Translations under genes and position numbers: made by a program | Source of the DNA: Morella rubra | Taxonomy: Eukaryota; Streptophyta; Magnoliopsida; Fagales; Myricaceae | Length of the DNA stretch: 64,000 nucleotides | NCBI GenBank assembly: GCA_003952965.2 | Contig: CM025854.1 | Coordinates: forward strand, 18,606,841 to 18,670,840 | Direction: 5' to 3' | In this document: positions 49,858 through 60,619 of the stretch, piece after piece | How positions within the stretch are numbered: position 1 is the stretch's first letter | Layout: each line of letters starts with the position of its first letter | Notes under the pieces: generated by a model | Database searches by the model: none | The model's input: the letters and a program-made list of their open reading frames with translations, nothing else | Told to the model about the DNA's origin: nothing

Positions 49858-50942
49858 TATAATTAATGAATGTATTGTTAATTTTATTATGTTAAAATTT
49901 TGGAAGGCCTAACATTTTAGTAAACAAATATAAAAGAAAGAAAAAACTAAATTTAAAGTTGTCATGTGTAAAGCCGTAGGAGAAACTTGGTGGGTTAAGT
50001 GATTTCTTTATGTTAACTTTTTCAAAGGTAAGGCAAAATCGATAGGTTTTTTCTTTCTTTTTTAAAAAAATTGAAATTGAGAGAAATAAATAACAAAAAG
50101 AAGAAGAAGGGTATTTAGGTCATAAAATAAATTGCATCCTTGGTGAAATTTTAATTCCATTAGCATTTGTTGTTATTTTAAAAGATACTTTAATTCATTT
50201 ATTATTTGTTGTAATTTTAAAGGGTATGCTTTTTAAAGCATTAAATTTGTCTCATTCACTTTGAGGGATAAATGGTATTTAAATGGGTAAAAAAGGGATT
50301 GCATTTTTGGCCTTGCAAAAGAGATTTTTTTAAAAATATTTGGGAGGCAAAATGATTTTTGAAAGTGTAAAATTGAGTTGGGATAATTTTTGCAGCCAGA
50401 TGGCTTTACAAACCCTTACTTTAAATGCCACAAAACGTACGTGTAGTAACAATCTTCTTTTGTGTGCGCTCGTACGAGTCATGCGTGCGTGAGTCAAGTG
50501 GATTAATTTGTACACTCATTGGGCAGGGCTCAAATTCACTTATTGTGTGAAACGCTGCTTGAAAAATAAATTCTTAAATTAATTGATATTTGAACTATAA
50601 AGTCCATTTGAGGGATCAAAATTTCTCGTTATATATATATATATATATATATATGCTCCAAGTTCATCCGAATTTAATATACAGAGTTCCAATGCAACAA
50701 ATTTCACTGTTACCGATATTAAAAACTACTAATCATGTGCACTTTACCAACTAGTCCATATTTAATAGGAAAACATATTATATATATGCGTTTTGTATCA
50801 TGGATTAATGTAGAAAAAAATGGTCCCCATATATCAAATTTAGTCACACATGACTGCACCACGTCCGCAGATAAGAATCAAAATTGTATATGCAGAAGAG
50901 TCAAACCAATCCCGTATAACAATGAAATTGGATTCTTTTTTT
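49858..50942. other. Unit A sequence with an AT-rich insertion
   Basis: About 49870-50393 has no counterpart in unit B. It begins with a motif (about 49893-49934) that is the reverse complement of the left end of the element at 5505, so it is probably another member of that MITE family. From 50394 the sequence is again alignable to unit B. An (AT)12 microsatellite occupies 50630-50654. Confidence 0.45.
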
Positions 50943-52106
50943 TGATATTTTGATGATTTCAATAAATAGATTAAGTTTACAAAATGGACATCTTCAAAGA
51001 CAAAGACATTTTTATCAAAGAGCCAAAGACAAGAAGATTGAAGATCAAGAAGATGCAAGAGCTCAAAAGTGAAGATTCAAGACCATAGGTATAATCTTGT
51101 AACTCTTAGTTTCACTTTTGACCAGGATTTGAATCACACACTTGCATATTTTTCAAACCGTGCATAATCTTCTTATCACATGTTTGACAACCAAAATGCT
51201 CTTTAAATGTTTTCAAATCATCCCTATATAAACTCCCAAGCCAAGTTATACTTTTGGGGAGTTGGTTTTTGAAGCGGGATTTCAAAAACGTTAAAAATGG
51301 ACTTTTTAATTGTAGCGGTCTATGAAAATGATTTATAGCGGTCGACTGCTATATGAAGTGGATGATGAGACAAAATTTGATAGCATTCAAATTTTATGAC
51401 CGTTGAGCAACAGCTAGTTGAAGCAGGTCGACCGGTACAATGGTAAAATTATCAAATCGGTCCCTAACGGCTATAAATGGCTAGTTTTCTCATGTGGCCT
51501 ATAAAAAGACCTTCATATTGTCTCTGAACAATAGAGCTCGACCACATATTATTTTACATAGCTTGAGAAATATCTTAAACCTTCCTATTCCATATTTCTC
51601 ATATCATTCACACAAATTACACTTTCTTATCCTTGTCATTGTGTGAATCAAAGAAATAGAGCTTTCCATTTTCATATCCACTCTTTGAGAGAGTTTGTTC
51701 TTGTAAACTTCATATCCAAAAGAGGTGATTCCTTTAGTGAGGTTGTTCACTAAAGAAGAAGTTTAGAGAGGGTATATCTCAAGCTTGGTTGGGTTGTGAG
51801 TGTTGAGCCCGAGAAAACACTTATACGGTTCTCTAGTACCCGGAAGCTAGTGTGTACACTATTTGAAGATAATGGGAAAGGAGCTTGAGGGGTGGATGTA
51901 GGCGGGTTTTCCGAACCACCTAAAAATCCCGTGTTTGCTTCTCTAAACCCTACTATTTACATTTAGCACTTATTTACTTGTTGCTTCAATATACTTGTGC
52001 TAAATTAGTCTTTACTTTGCAAACATGACTTTAAGGGTTAAAAGCGAAAAAGTTTAGAAACCCAATTCGTCCTCCCTCTTGGGTTGCCTTAATCCTAGTA
52101 TTTACA
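50943..52106 (+). mobile_element. Solo LTR, Ty1/copia-type, 1164 bp
   Basis: It starts TGATATTTTGATGATTTC and ends CTAGTATTTACA, with the 5-bp duplication TTTTT on both sides (50938-50942 and 52107-52111). Unit B has the uninterrupted empty site (TTCTTTTTTCACATGG near 62418). The TGATATTTTGATGA start resembles the LTRs of some large plant copia elements. A TATAAA-type promoter segment occurs near 51500. No internal domain remains. Confidence 0.8.
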
Positions 52107-52399
52107 TTTTTCACATGGTGTTGGTGACGTTTGGTATATAAACGATGCTGAGAGATTAGCTCACGAGTTAATTAGTAGCAAAAACTATGTTTCATGCTCA
52201 TGCTTCTGGACAATCTCTCGTTCGGCCGATGACAATTAACGTACAACATACCAAAAGCACAATAATATTTAATGCCAAACCAGCTGATATTAACTAATGA
52301 GTCACATGCCATGATGCTATTGCTAATAACCCCACTTTTTATTATCTCGAGAGATCAAATAATTAAAAGCCAATAAAACGCACACATATTCACCCTAGT

Positions 52400-52710
52400 T
52401 GTCAACACACCAGCATCAGCAACAGAGCCACACCGTTCCACGTCTCACACCTCTCCTGCGAGAGTTCTAGAACCAGCTTCAGTAACAGAGCCACATCGCT
52501 CCACGTCACCCACCTCTTCTACGAGAGTTCTAGAATAGCTGAGCTGTATAGTTTGTTAGCATATTCTTTTACGTGTTAGCATATTCTTTTACGTAGAAAT
52601 ATTCTCTGTTATTCTTATTACCGTGTTTCGCGGTACTGTGCTCTATATAAAGTGTAACTCTCATACAAATGAATACAATATACAAAATATCTCTCAAACG
52701 TGTTCTTATA
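52400..52710 (+). repeat. Copia 5' LTR
   Basis: 311 bp, beginning TGTCAACAC and ending TTCTTATA rather than the usual ...CA. It contains a roughly 63-bp internal tandem duplication (units from about 52411 and 52474) and a doubled 'TTAGCATATTCTTTTACGT' segment (about 52556-52594). A TATATAAAG promoter word lies near 52644. Confidence 0.88.
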
Positions 52711-52723
52711 TGGTATCAGAGCC
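52711..52723 (+). promoter_or_regulatory. Primer-binding site (initiator tRNA-Met)
   Basis: TGGTATCAGAGCC directly abuts the 5' LTR and is the standard copia primer-binding site. Confidence 0.9.
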
Positions 52724-52747
52724 TTTTATGACCTATATCTTCTCTGC

Positions 52748-53700
52748 ATGCCAGACACCGACAACGACATGAGCACCCCACCGACCTCCTCTGCTCTTTC
52801 CAGCCCCACCTCTGTACCTACCCTTGTCTCCTCTCTTCCACACCTTGTCACCGTCAAACTCTCCCATGAAAACTACCTTCTATGGCGAGCCCAGATGATT
52901 CCATATCTCAAGGGCCAACGTCTTTATGGTTTTGTTGATGGTTCTTCTCCTTCGCCGGCTAAGTTTCTTTCCACCACTACACCTACCTCCACCACTACCT
53001 CACTCAACCCGGCATATACCCAGTGGGTTCAACAGGATCAGATGATACTTAGTGCCCTTATTTCCTCTCTTACAGAGCCTCTCATCTCTCAGGTTGTCGG
53101 TTACTCTACTTCTCGTGCTGTTTGGACTGCTTTTGAGACTTTGTTTCAATCTCAATCTCAAGCTCGTTTGATACATCTCCAGTACCAACTAGCTACTCTA
53201 AAAAAAAGGACTGATTTTGCTACTGACTATTTTTGTAAGCTCAAAAATATCAGTGATACTCTTGCTGCTGCCGGCAAGATTTTGTCCTCCACTGAACTCA
53301 TCACCTATCTCCTTGTTGGTTTGGGTCCCGAATATGACTCTTTTGTGTCCTCTGTTACTACCAGACTCGAACCGATCTCTTTTGAACATCTCTATGGCCA
53401 CTTGCTCTCTCATGAAATCCGTCTTCGACATCATGCCTCTGGGTCCTCTGATATATCAGCAAACATCACCACCAAGTCTTCGTCCCCTTCTCCAAATGGT
53501 GCTCGCGGTGGACGCTCCCCTAGACGCCATGGTGGTCGCGGAAATGGACGAGGCAGTGGGAGTTCTCGTGGCGGTCGTGGCAATGGCCGTGGTTCACCTT
53601 CCCACTCTCAGTATAGTCCTGCAACACGTCCTGTATGCCAGGTCTGTTTCACATTGCCCTAAACTGCTACAACCGTTTCAACCAAGCTTTCCAGAGTGAG
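52748..53700 (+). pseudogene. Copia gag region
   Basis: The frame begins MPDTDNDMSTPP at 52748, a better start than the upstream non-ATG extension. It contains the retrotransposon gag motif (VKLSHENYLLWRAQMIPYL, WTAFETLFQSQS) and an Arg/Gly-rich nucleic-acid-binding tail. The zinc knuckle is broken. After CQVC the sequence goes to HIALNC with only 2 nt where about 12 would be needed, so a 10-nt deletion shifts the frame and ends the ORF at 53662. Confidence 0.85.
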
Positions 53701-53749
53701 CCTCCTGCGCACATGGCGTACTACAGCTCCTCTACTACTCCTTCGATCA

Positions 53750-56700
53750 AGCTTGGTACCCCGACACCGCTGCTACAAACCATGTGACCTCTGACTTCTC
53801 ACAGTTGAATCTCCAAGCCTCTGACTATACTGGTGATGACCAACTTCGTGTTGGTGACGGTAAAACTCTTCCTATTTGTCACATTGGGTCCTCTGTTCTC
53901 TCCTCTTCTCAGTCCAAATTTCTTCTCCATCGTCTCTTACATGTTCCCCATATGATAAAAAATATCGTGTCTGTCAAACAATTCTATGACGACAATAATG
54001 TGTTTTTCCAGTTTCACTCACGTGAGTTTTTTGTGAAGGATGCCGCGTCGGGGACCACACTTTTCCGTGGCAACACTAGCAATGGACTCTACGTGTTTCC
54101 ACCGTCCACTCCTCCTCAGGCTTTCCATACCTCTACCACCACCTGGCATGCTCGCCTTGGACATCCAGCCTTCCGTGTTGTTCGTCACATTTTGTCCACT
54201 TAGTAGCTCCCTTCAATCTCTACCAGACCGCCTGCTGTCTGTCCGGCTTGTGCCCAAGCCAAGACGCATCAGCTTCCCTATTCTCCTGCTCCATGTCGTT
54301 CTACTGCTCCTTTGGATTTAATTTTTTCCGATGTCTGGGGTCCTTCCCCTACGGCTTCTAAACTTGGTTTTCGTTATTATGTGTCTTTTGTGGACGACTT
54401 TAGTCGATTTACGTGGCTTTTTCCTATGTTATACAAATCTGATGTCTTCGCTATTTTTACTGCTTTCCAACTCTATGTTGAATGTCAATTCTCCACTAAA
54501 ATTAGATAGTTTCAATCCGATGGTGGGGGCGAGTTTCAAGCCTTGCGTTCTTTGTTTCATGCCTCCGGGATTCGACACCGTGTCTCTTGTCCCCATGCTC
54601 ATCAACAGATTGGCTCTATTGAACGCAAGCATCGTCATATTGTTGAAACTGGTCTTGCCTTGCTTGCCCATGCTTTTGTCCCTCTGGTTCACTGGCCTGA
54701 AGCCTTCCAGACTGCTGTTTATTTGATTAACAGACTTCCCAGTCCGGTTCTTCATAGCAAAAGTCCTTTTGAATGTCTTTTTCGGACTAGCCCCGATTAC
54801 AAATTCCTTAAGGTCTTTGGTTCGGCTTGTTGGCCAAACCTTCGCCCTTTTAATCGCCACAAACTTGACTACAGATCCACTCTTTGTGTGTTTATGGGCT
54901 ATAGTCTTGACCATAAAGGATATTTATGTCTCCATCGCCCTACTGGTCGCACCTATATTTCTCGAGATGTTCGCTTTGATGAACATGTTTTTCCGTTTGC
55001 CTTAGCCCCACCGGTGCCCCCTATTCCTAGCAACCCTCTGCCACCTCTTCAATTTCCTTTGCCCTCTACTGTGCTCCCTTCGTCTGTCTCTTCCGACCCT
55101 CCTACGAGCTCTCCTCCTGTGCTCAGTCCCTCTCCTCCTACCTCTACTCCCATGTTAACCCCTCTTGTCTCCTTGAGTCCTCCTCCCCCTCCCCGTCACC
55201 CCGTTCTCAAACTCACTCTTTGAGACCTAGTCAGTATCGTGATGGATCTATTCGCTGGCCACCTCCTCTAGCCCACTCTACTTCCCTCACCTCTATTCCT
55301 GATGATTCCACGTGTGTTACACAGGCTTCAAAATTTCCTGAGTGGCGCAGAGCCATGGACACTGAGTTCCAAGCTCTTTTGGCCAACAACACTTGGAGCT
55401 TAGTCCCTCCCACACGCTCTTCCAATGTTATTGGTTGCCGTTGGATTTTTAAAACTAAACGCCATTCTGATGGTTCTCTCGAACGCTACAAGGCTCGCTC
55501 GGTCGCTAAAGGATTCCACCAACAGGCTGGTATCGACTATAGTGACACTTTCAGTCCGGTTGTTAAGACCACCACTGTCCGCTTGGTTCTTGCACTTGCT
55601 GTTTCTGCTGGTTGGTCCATTCGGCAGTTAGATGTTCAAAATGCCTTCCTTCACGGTGAGCTTTAAGAAGAGGTATACATGCAGCAACCCCCAGCTTTTG
55701 TCCACCTCGACTTTCCCTATCACATTTGTCGGCTCAACAAGGCTTTGTATGGCCTTAAACAAGCTCCCCGCGCATGGTTCTCCCGGCTGAGCTCCAAGCT
55801 ATTCGAACTTGGCTTTACTTCCTCTCGTGCTGACACAAGTTTATTTGTCTATGCTTCGGGCCCACAGCTTGTCTATATTTTGGTTTATGTTGACGACTTT
55901 ATTATTACAGGGACCACTTTTCCGTTGGTGCAGCACTTTATTCGACAGCTTGCCACAGCCTTTCCTATCAAGGACCTCGGTCCTCTCTCTTACTTTTTGG
56001 GCGTTGAGGTGCATCGCACGTCTACTGGGCTCTGTCTTACTCAGCAAAAGTATATTTTTGATCTTCTTTGCAAGACTAATATGCTGCTTGCCAAGCCGGT
56101 CACCTCCCCTATGGCCTCTTCTGTCAAGCTCTCTGCCTATGATGGGTCCCTGTTCGTTGACCCTACCTTGTACCGCAGCATTGTCGGTAGTTTGCAGTAC
56201 CTCTCTTTCACCAGACCGGATGTTTCCTTTGCTGTTAACAAGGCTTGCCAGTTTATGCATGCTCCCCAGGATTCTCACTGGCAGGCGGTTAAATGGATCC
56301 TTCGGTACCTCAAGCACACTGCCTCCTTTGGTCTCCATTTTCATCGCTCACCCTCGCCTACTCTCAGTGCCTTTTCGGATGCTGACTGGGCCGGCTGTCC
56401 TGATGACCGCCGGTCCACTGGTGGGTTCTGTATCTTCTTCGGCTCCAACCTCATTTGTTGGAATTCTCGCAAACAACAAATTGTGGCTCGCTCCAGCACT
56501 GAAGCCAAGTACAAGTCCCTAGCCAACACTACCGCTGAACTACTTTGGGTCCAATCCCTCCTGAGTGATCTGCATGTTTTTCTTCCTATTGCCCCGACTC
56601 TTTGGTGTGATAACCTTGGGGCCACCTATCTTTCCGCTAACCCAGTTTTTCACTCTCGCACAAAACACGTCGAGATTGATTTTCACTTTGTTCGTGATCG

Positions 56701-56986
56701 TGTGGCTGCCAAGACCCTGTATGTGGCCTTTATCTCCAGCAAAGACCAGCTTGCTGATGTGCTTACGAAACCTCTTGTTGCATCTCGCTTCGCTGCCCTT
56801 CGAACGAGTCTCACCATCCTCCCTTCGCCGATGGACTCGCGGGGGGCTATCAACACACCAGCTTCAGCAACAGAGCCACACCGTTCCACGTCTCACACCT
56901 CTCCTGCGAGAGTTCTAGAACCAGCTTCAGCAACAGAGCCACACCGCTCCACGTCACCCACCTCTTCTACGAGAGTTATAGAATAG
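53750..56986 (+). pseudogene. Copia pol region (PR-IN-RT-RH)
   Basis: The protease motif reads DTAAT where copia elements have D(T/S)GAT. A GAG-pre-integrase WHARLGHP follows, then integrase with LIFSDVWGP, QSDGGGEF and SIERKHRHIVETGL. Reverse transcriptase follows with [22 protein letters not shown] and the YVDD catalytic box (about 55889). RNase H shows SDADWAGC and [10 protein letters not shown]. In-frame stops occur at about 54201, 54507 and 55664, with a frameshift near 55215. The last third (55679-56986) remains open, and its tail reads into the 3' LTR. Confidence 0.9.
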
Positions 56987-57159
56987 CTGCGCTGTATAGT
57001 TTGTTAGCATATTCTTTTATGTGTTAGCATATTCTTTTACGTAGAAATGTTCCTCTGTTATTCTTATTACCGTGTTTCGCAGTACTGTGCTCTATATAAA
57101 GTGTAACTCTCATACAAATGAATACAATATACAAAATATCTCTCAAACGTGTTCTTATA
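56848..57159 (+). repeat. Copia 3' LTR
   Basis: 312 bp, nearly identical to the 5' LTR, including the internal 63-bp tandem duplication. Its first bases are TATCAACAC where the 5' LTR has TGTCAACAC. Confidence 0.88.
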
Positions 57160-57164
57160 CTAGC

Positions 57165-57751
57165 TAGCTACATGCAAATTGAATAAGAGAAACAGCTCCG
57201 CAATTCTTTATTTGACAAGAAATAATTAATATTATCCCGAAGATATAAATAATAAGTATTCCGTATTATGATTGAATTACAATTATGAATGTTCAATGTT
57301 TTTTTTAATGAACAAGGGAAGAAGAAACAAACAAAGAGTCTATCTTTTGATGGCAAAAGACAAGCTTATAATCTGTAAATCCCTCTACCTCTTGACTGGT
57401 GTGGGATGCTTCTTGGGCTACCTTTTCTTTTTATGGGCAAATAGAGGAAGTGAGAATAACGGCACAATAAGATAGCAAGAATAAGCGAGTTTACAAAGGC
57501 TCACATTTTAATCATCATAAGTGCAAGTTCAACGTTCGTTTACATTAGAAAAGCTCGATAGTTTCCCTTGGTTTCTTTTTTTTTTGGGTCTTTCCGATTC
57601 AGAAATAAGAGTTTGCCATTAGCCTAGTGGCCTGAGGGTGCAAAGTGACTTGAGGGTGCAAAGTGATGTCCCAAAATATTTTTGCCTAGAGAACAAAGTC
57701 AAAAGATTAGGGTGATCATTTTTAAGTTTGATTAGGGTGATATTTAACTTT
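57165..57751. other. End of unit A and flank
   Basis: Up to about 57560 this matches 63555-63711 of unit B. The remainder is unremarkable and has the short repeat 'GAGGGTGCAAAGTGA' twice near 57635-57666. I see no gene. Confidence 0.45.
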
Positions 57752-58571
57752 CACTACAAGAATTTGCACTTTTAGTGATGAAATTCTGGGTGACGAAACA
57801 AATTTCGTCACTAAAAGTCAACTTTTTGTGACAAATTTTTATTTTCGTCACTAAAAGTCATTTTTTTGTGATGAAAATTGGTTTTGTCACAACTTTCGTC
57901 ACAACAATATTTATTTGTGACGAAATTTGAATTTCTTCACTGAAAATAAACTTATTGTGAAGAAAGTTTCGTCACTAAAAACATAAAAAATATTTTAAAA
58001 AATTTGGTGCCAAAAATAGTCATCACCAAAAGCAAAACGATTTTGTGACGAAAATTTTCGTCACTAATACTGTCCGATCATCTAAATAGGTGTTCCATCA
58101 TCCCTAACGATCCTTTTATTTTTTTCACAATCCTCTCTGCCTCTTGTCTTCCCTCTCTCCAGTCTTCCTAAGCCAGACATCCCCATCGGCAGCACACTCT
58201 CTCTTTTCGAGTACTACGCCGCGGGCTTCCGCACCACCAGTAGACTTAGTCTCCCTCTCGCTCTCTCTCCTATTTCTCGATTCCCCTCACTCTCTCTTGT
58301 GCCCTCCCCTTCCCCTCCGTGAAATTTTCTAGCCTCTCTTTGTGCTTTATCAGGTATGTTTTGTTTTTCTCTCTCTAGAATTTAGACAATGAGCTAGCTA
58401 TCTTTGCTTTACGTTTTGTTGATTCAAGATTTTAGGATTTTGGTAATGGTACGATTTGGGAGTTTCAATTTTCCTTTAGGTAGAAAATTGTGGCTTAGTG
58501 TTGATTAATGTTCTCCTCCTCTGGAAAAGCGTGTGCACAGAGGCACTTAAAATATAATTTGTTGTCTGCAG

Positions 58572-60362
58572 GAACATCTTATTCGAATTGGCCGTGTTCC
58601 TGTGTTTGTTATAGTTTATGGAGACCAAGAGAAGCCAGCTCTACTTCCTTATCCTGATTTGGCTCTAAATCGTAAGTGCAATGAAGTCAGATGCTGTGGC
58701 TTTGTTGTGGTATGGGTTGGGTTTGCTGAGGTTTGGAACTGGGTCCAACTCATCAACTTTATAGGGATAACACATGAAAAAAGAATATGCACTTCGAGGG
58801 TTAGTCACATTATAAAGTTATTGAACAGGCGCTACCTTGAACTTAAAACTAATTTTGAAAAATAGATTTGTTTAACAATCTGATGTTAATTATTTTGCTT
58901 TGAGAAAAACCTTTACAGCCCGTTATTCTCAATGTGGCGATATTTGTTCAATTGTGGTTAGTCAGTAGTCCCTTACCAGGTGAGAAGGATTTCTTACAAC
59001 ATATATTATAATAAAGAACTTTTAGATATGTCCCTGTAGCCAATTGAGATGTCCTAGGTTGCTTTTGAAGGCTCTGGAATTGCAGCTAAGGGTAATTTTT
59101 CAATTGATTTGCCTCTATAGGTTTGCTCTTATGATAGTAGACAGTGCTACTGCTCTCTACAGAACAAATTTCTCTAGGAGGAAAGAACTTCCTACCAGGC
59201 AGATGCATCTTGCAAAGTTTCTCCATAGCCTTCAGAAGTTAGCAAATGAGGTAAAGACTGTTACTCTTTGTTTCCAGCAATATATCATCAAGACAAAATG
59301 GATTTCTTGCGTTTCTTATTAGCTGGTTCTTGACCCTTTAATTTACCTTGGCAATTCAACAATAATGGATTTCTTGCAAATATGTTCCCTTATCTGTTTA
59401 AACGCTTCACAATTGTTCTTCTAATTATCAATAGTTTTGAGCAGATGTGTCTTGCTTCCAAGGATTATTCTTTTGTCTTGATGCAGCTTCTTTGATGCTC
59501 CACAACTTCTGCATTTACCATATCAGTCCTCCTGGGCATGAGGTTTGTAATTGGTTGACTTGACTGCAACTTTATGATGAGGCTATCTTTTCTATCTGGA
59601 AAATATATTGCATGGAAGTGCAGCTTAATCTTATTATTCACATAATTTCTCTTCTGGAACTTTCATAAGAGTTCTAGGAGCTGCTGCTATTTGTCCAGAA
59701 GATCCTGTGCCTTTTATTGATGATTTAGTAGATCAAATCATTGAGGTTCTCAACTTTTTTGGGTATGATTATTCTGAAATATTTTCAGTGATTTGCTGTT
59801 TATTTTTTGGTAAGCAAAGGTCTCAGTTCCAATACTTGAGATGCATGCAATGTGAAGTTCTTGTGGTGGTCGTTAATAAGACATGTTATAGAGTATTATG
59901 CATCAAAGTCATTCAATCACAAGTTTCTCAGTTTAGAACCTCTGTTTTCCTAATTACATTATTATATCATTCTTCAGGCTTGTTGCAGTGATGTGCATGG
60001 GGTGAAAGCGGGTGCCTACATCCTTACTCTATTTGTAGTATGTACCCTTGTGGAATACTGACACCAATATGTTTTCAATGAACTTTATTATTTGGTCCAC
60101 TGAGCAAGGATATTCATTTACAGACGAAATACAGGGAACATGTTCTTGGTTTGATTCTTGTGTCCCCTTTATGCAAAACACGCTCTTGGACTGAATGGTT
60201 ATTAAATAAGGCTCCTGTTTCATCCTTTACTGCTATTTTTACAAGTAAACATTTTATAAATTTTGATCTTGTATCTCAGGTTGGTATTGTGTGTAGGTTT
60301 TGTCAAATTTGCTATATTTCTATGGTATTTGTGGTTTGGCGAAAGAGTGTTTGCTTTCTCAC
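58572..60362 (+). pseudogene. NDRG/NDL-family gene fragments inside CACTA element
   Basis: Six exon-like blocks match the plant N-MYC downregulated-like (alpha/beta-hydrolase fold) family. They are 58572-58671 (VIVYGDQEKPALLPYPDLAL), 59445-59542 ([18 protein letters not shown], then HISPPGHE), about 59671-59762 (LGAAAICPEDPVP, QIIEVLNFFG), 59978-60037 (VMCMG, AGAYILTLF), 60124-60210 ([17 protein letters not shown]) and 60297 to about 60362 ([17 protein letters not shown]). GT/AG borders are mostly retained and exon 1/exon 2 join across a split codon (C/AT, where Tyr is usual). Lesions include a 1-nt loss in the fourth block, GC instead of GT after the fifth block and loss of the 3' half of the gene. 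It is a transduplicated fragment, not a functional NDL gene. Confidence 0.85.
59053..59250 (+). pseudogene. RAD51 fragment inside CACTA element
   Basis: The exon at 59121-59250 has an AG acceptor before it and a GT donor after it, and is open throughout (43 codons after one split base). It reads [14 protein letters not shown], then [20 protein letters not shown]. This is the Walker B region of eukaryotic RAD51 (usual form [16 protein letters not shown]). A shorter upstream block at about 59053-59091 (RLLLKALE) resembles the preceding RAD51 exon (RLLLEAAS) and ends at a GT, but is decayed. The fragment lies between NDL blocks 1 and 2. Only a small part of the RecA core is present, so no recombinase activity is possible. 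Confidence 0.88.
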
Positions 60363-60380
60363 AAATTCCATTTGTCTCAG

Positions 60381-60619
60381 AATGCTGCTCGCTTGGACAG
60401 CGAGATTGTCTATGACAGAGATTTTGATTATGATTACTTTGGTATCTTATTCTAATGGTTTCTTGTATATGCCGATTGAAGGATATCGAATTCTCATATA
60501 GTAGCATCCTGCTTGTAGGTTCATTTTCTGTGTACTTGGAGCCATGGCATGCTGACATATTTGAGTTTCTAGATTTGAGAAAGGATAACAAAGATAGAGG
60601 GAAGAAGCGGAAAGGGTAG
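60381..60619 (+). pseudogene. Ribonucleotide reductase large-subunit (RNR1) fragments
   Basis: Two blocks are visible. 60381-60441 follows a CTCAG acceptor and encodes [20 protein letters not shown], from the N-terminal region of the class I large subunit. 60519 to about 60588 follows a TAG acceptor and encodes [17 protein letters not shown], a hallmark segment of the catalytic barrel. After that the frame continues in a basic stretch and stops at TAG 60617-60619. The large region between these motifs in a real RNR1 is absent, so this is a composite remnant. Confidence 0.87.

Larger units (their letters stand above)
52400..57159 (+). mobile_element. Decayed full-length Ty1/copia retrotransposon, RE1-like
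   Basis: LTRs lie at 52400-52710 and 56848-57159, with a tRNA-Met primer-binding site at 52711-52723, a polypurine tract GGACTCGCGGGGGGC (56833-56847) and flanking CTAGT/CTAGC (52395-52399 and 57160-57164). The domain order gag, protease, integrase, reverse transcriptase, RNase H identifies the copia superfamily. Several stops and frameshifts make it non-autonomous. I counted about ten differences between the LTRs, so it is roughly 3% diverged and not very recent. Unit B retains the empty site (CACCCTAGCTACATGC). Confidence 0.92.
48192..57560 (+). repeat. Tandem duplication unit A
   Basis: This is homologous to 61432-63711. Shared landmarks are 'TACGTTGCATATTTTT' (about 48221 and 61452), 'CAGCCAGATGGCTTTAC' (50394 and 61615), 'CAAGTGGATTAATTTGTAC' (about 50495 and 61965), 'TATATAAACGATGC' (about 52136 and 62449) and 'GCTACATGCAAATTGAATAAG' in part (about 57168 and 63560). 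The excess length of A is explained mainly by three bounded insertions (48383-49849, 50943-52106, 52400-57159) plus about 0.5 kb at 49870-50393. Confidence 0.8.

Noticed and set aside
53198..56889. Long minus-strand and out-of-frame ORFs across the copia element (for example 54429-54914 and 55841-56344 minus, 55809-56522 plus)
   Set aside because: They are shadows of the gag-pol coding sequence, which is identified by its motifs in the sense frames.
58144..58332. 62-residue Ser/Pro/Leu-rich ORF at the start of the CACTA cargo
   Set aside because: The sequence is a pyrimidine-rich leader-type stretch. The translation is low-complexity and matches no family.
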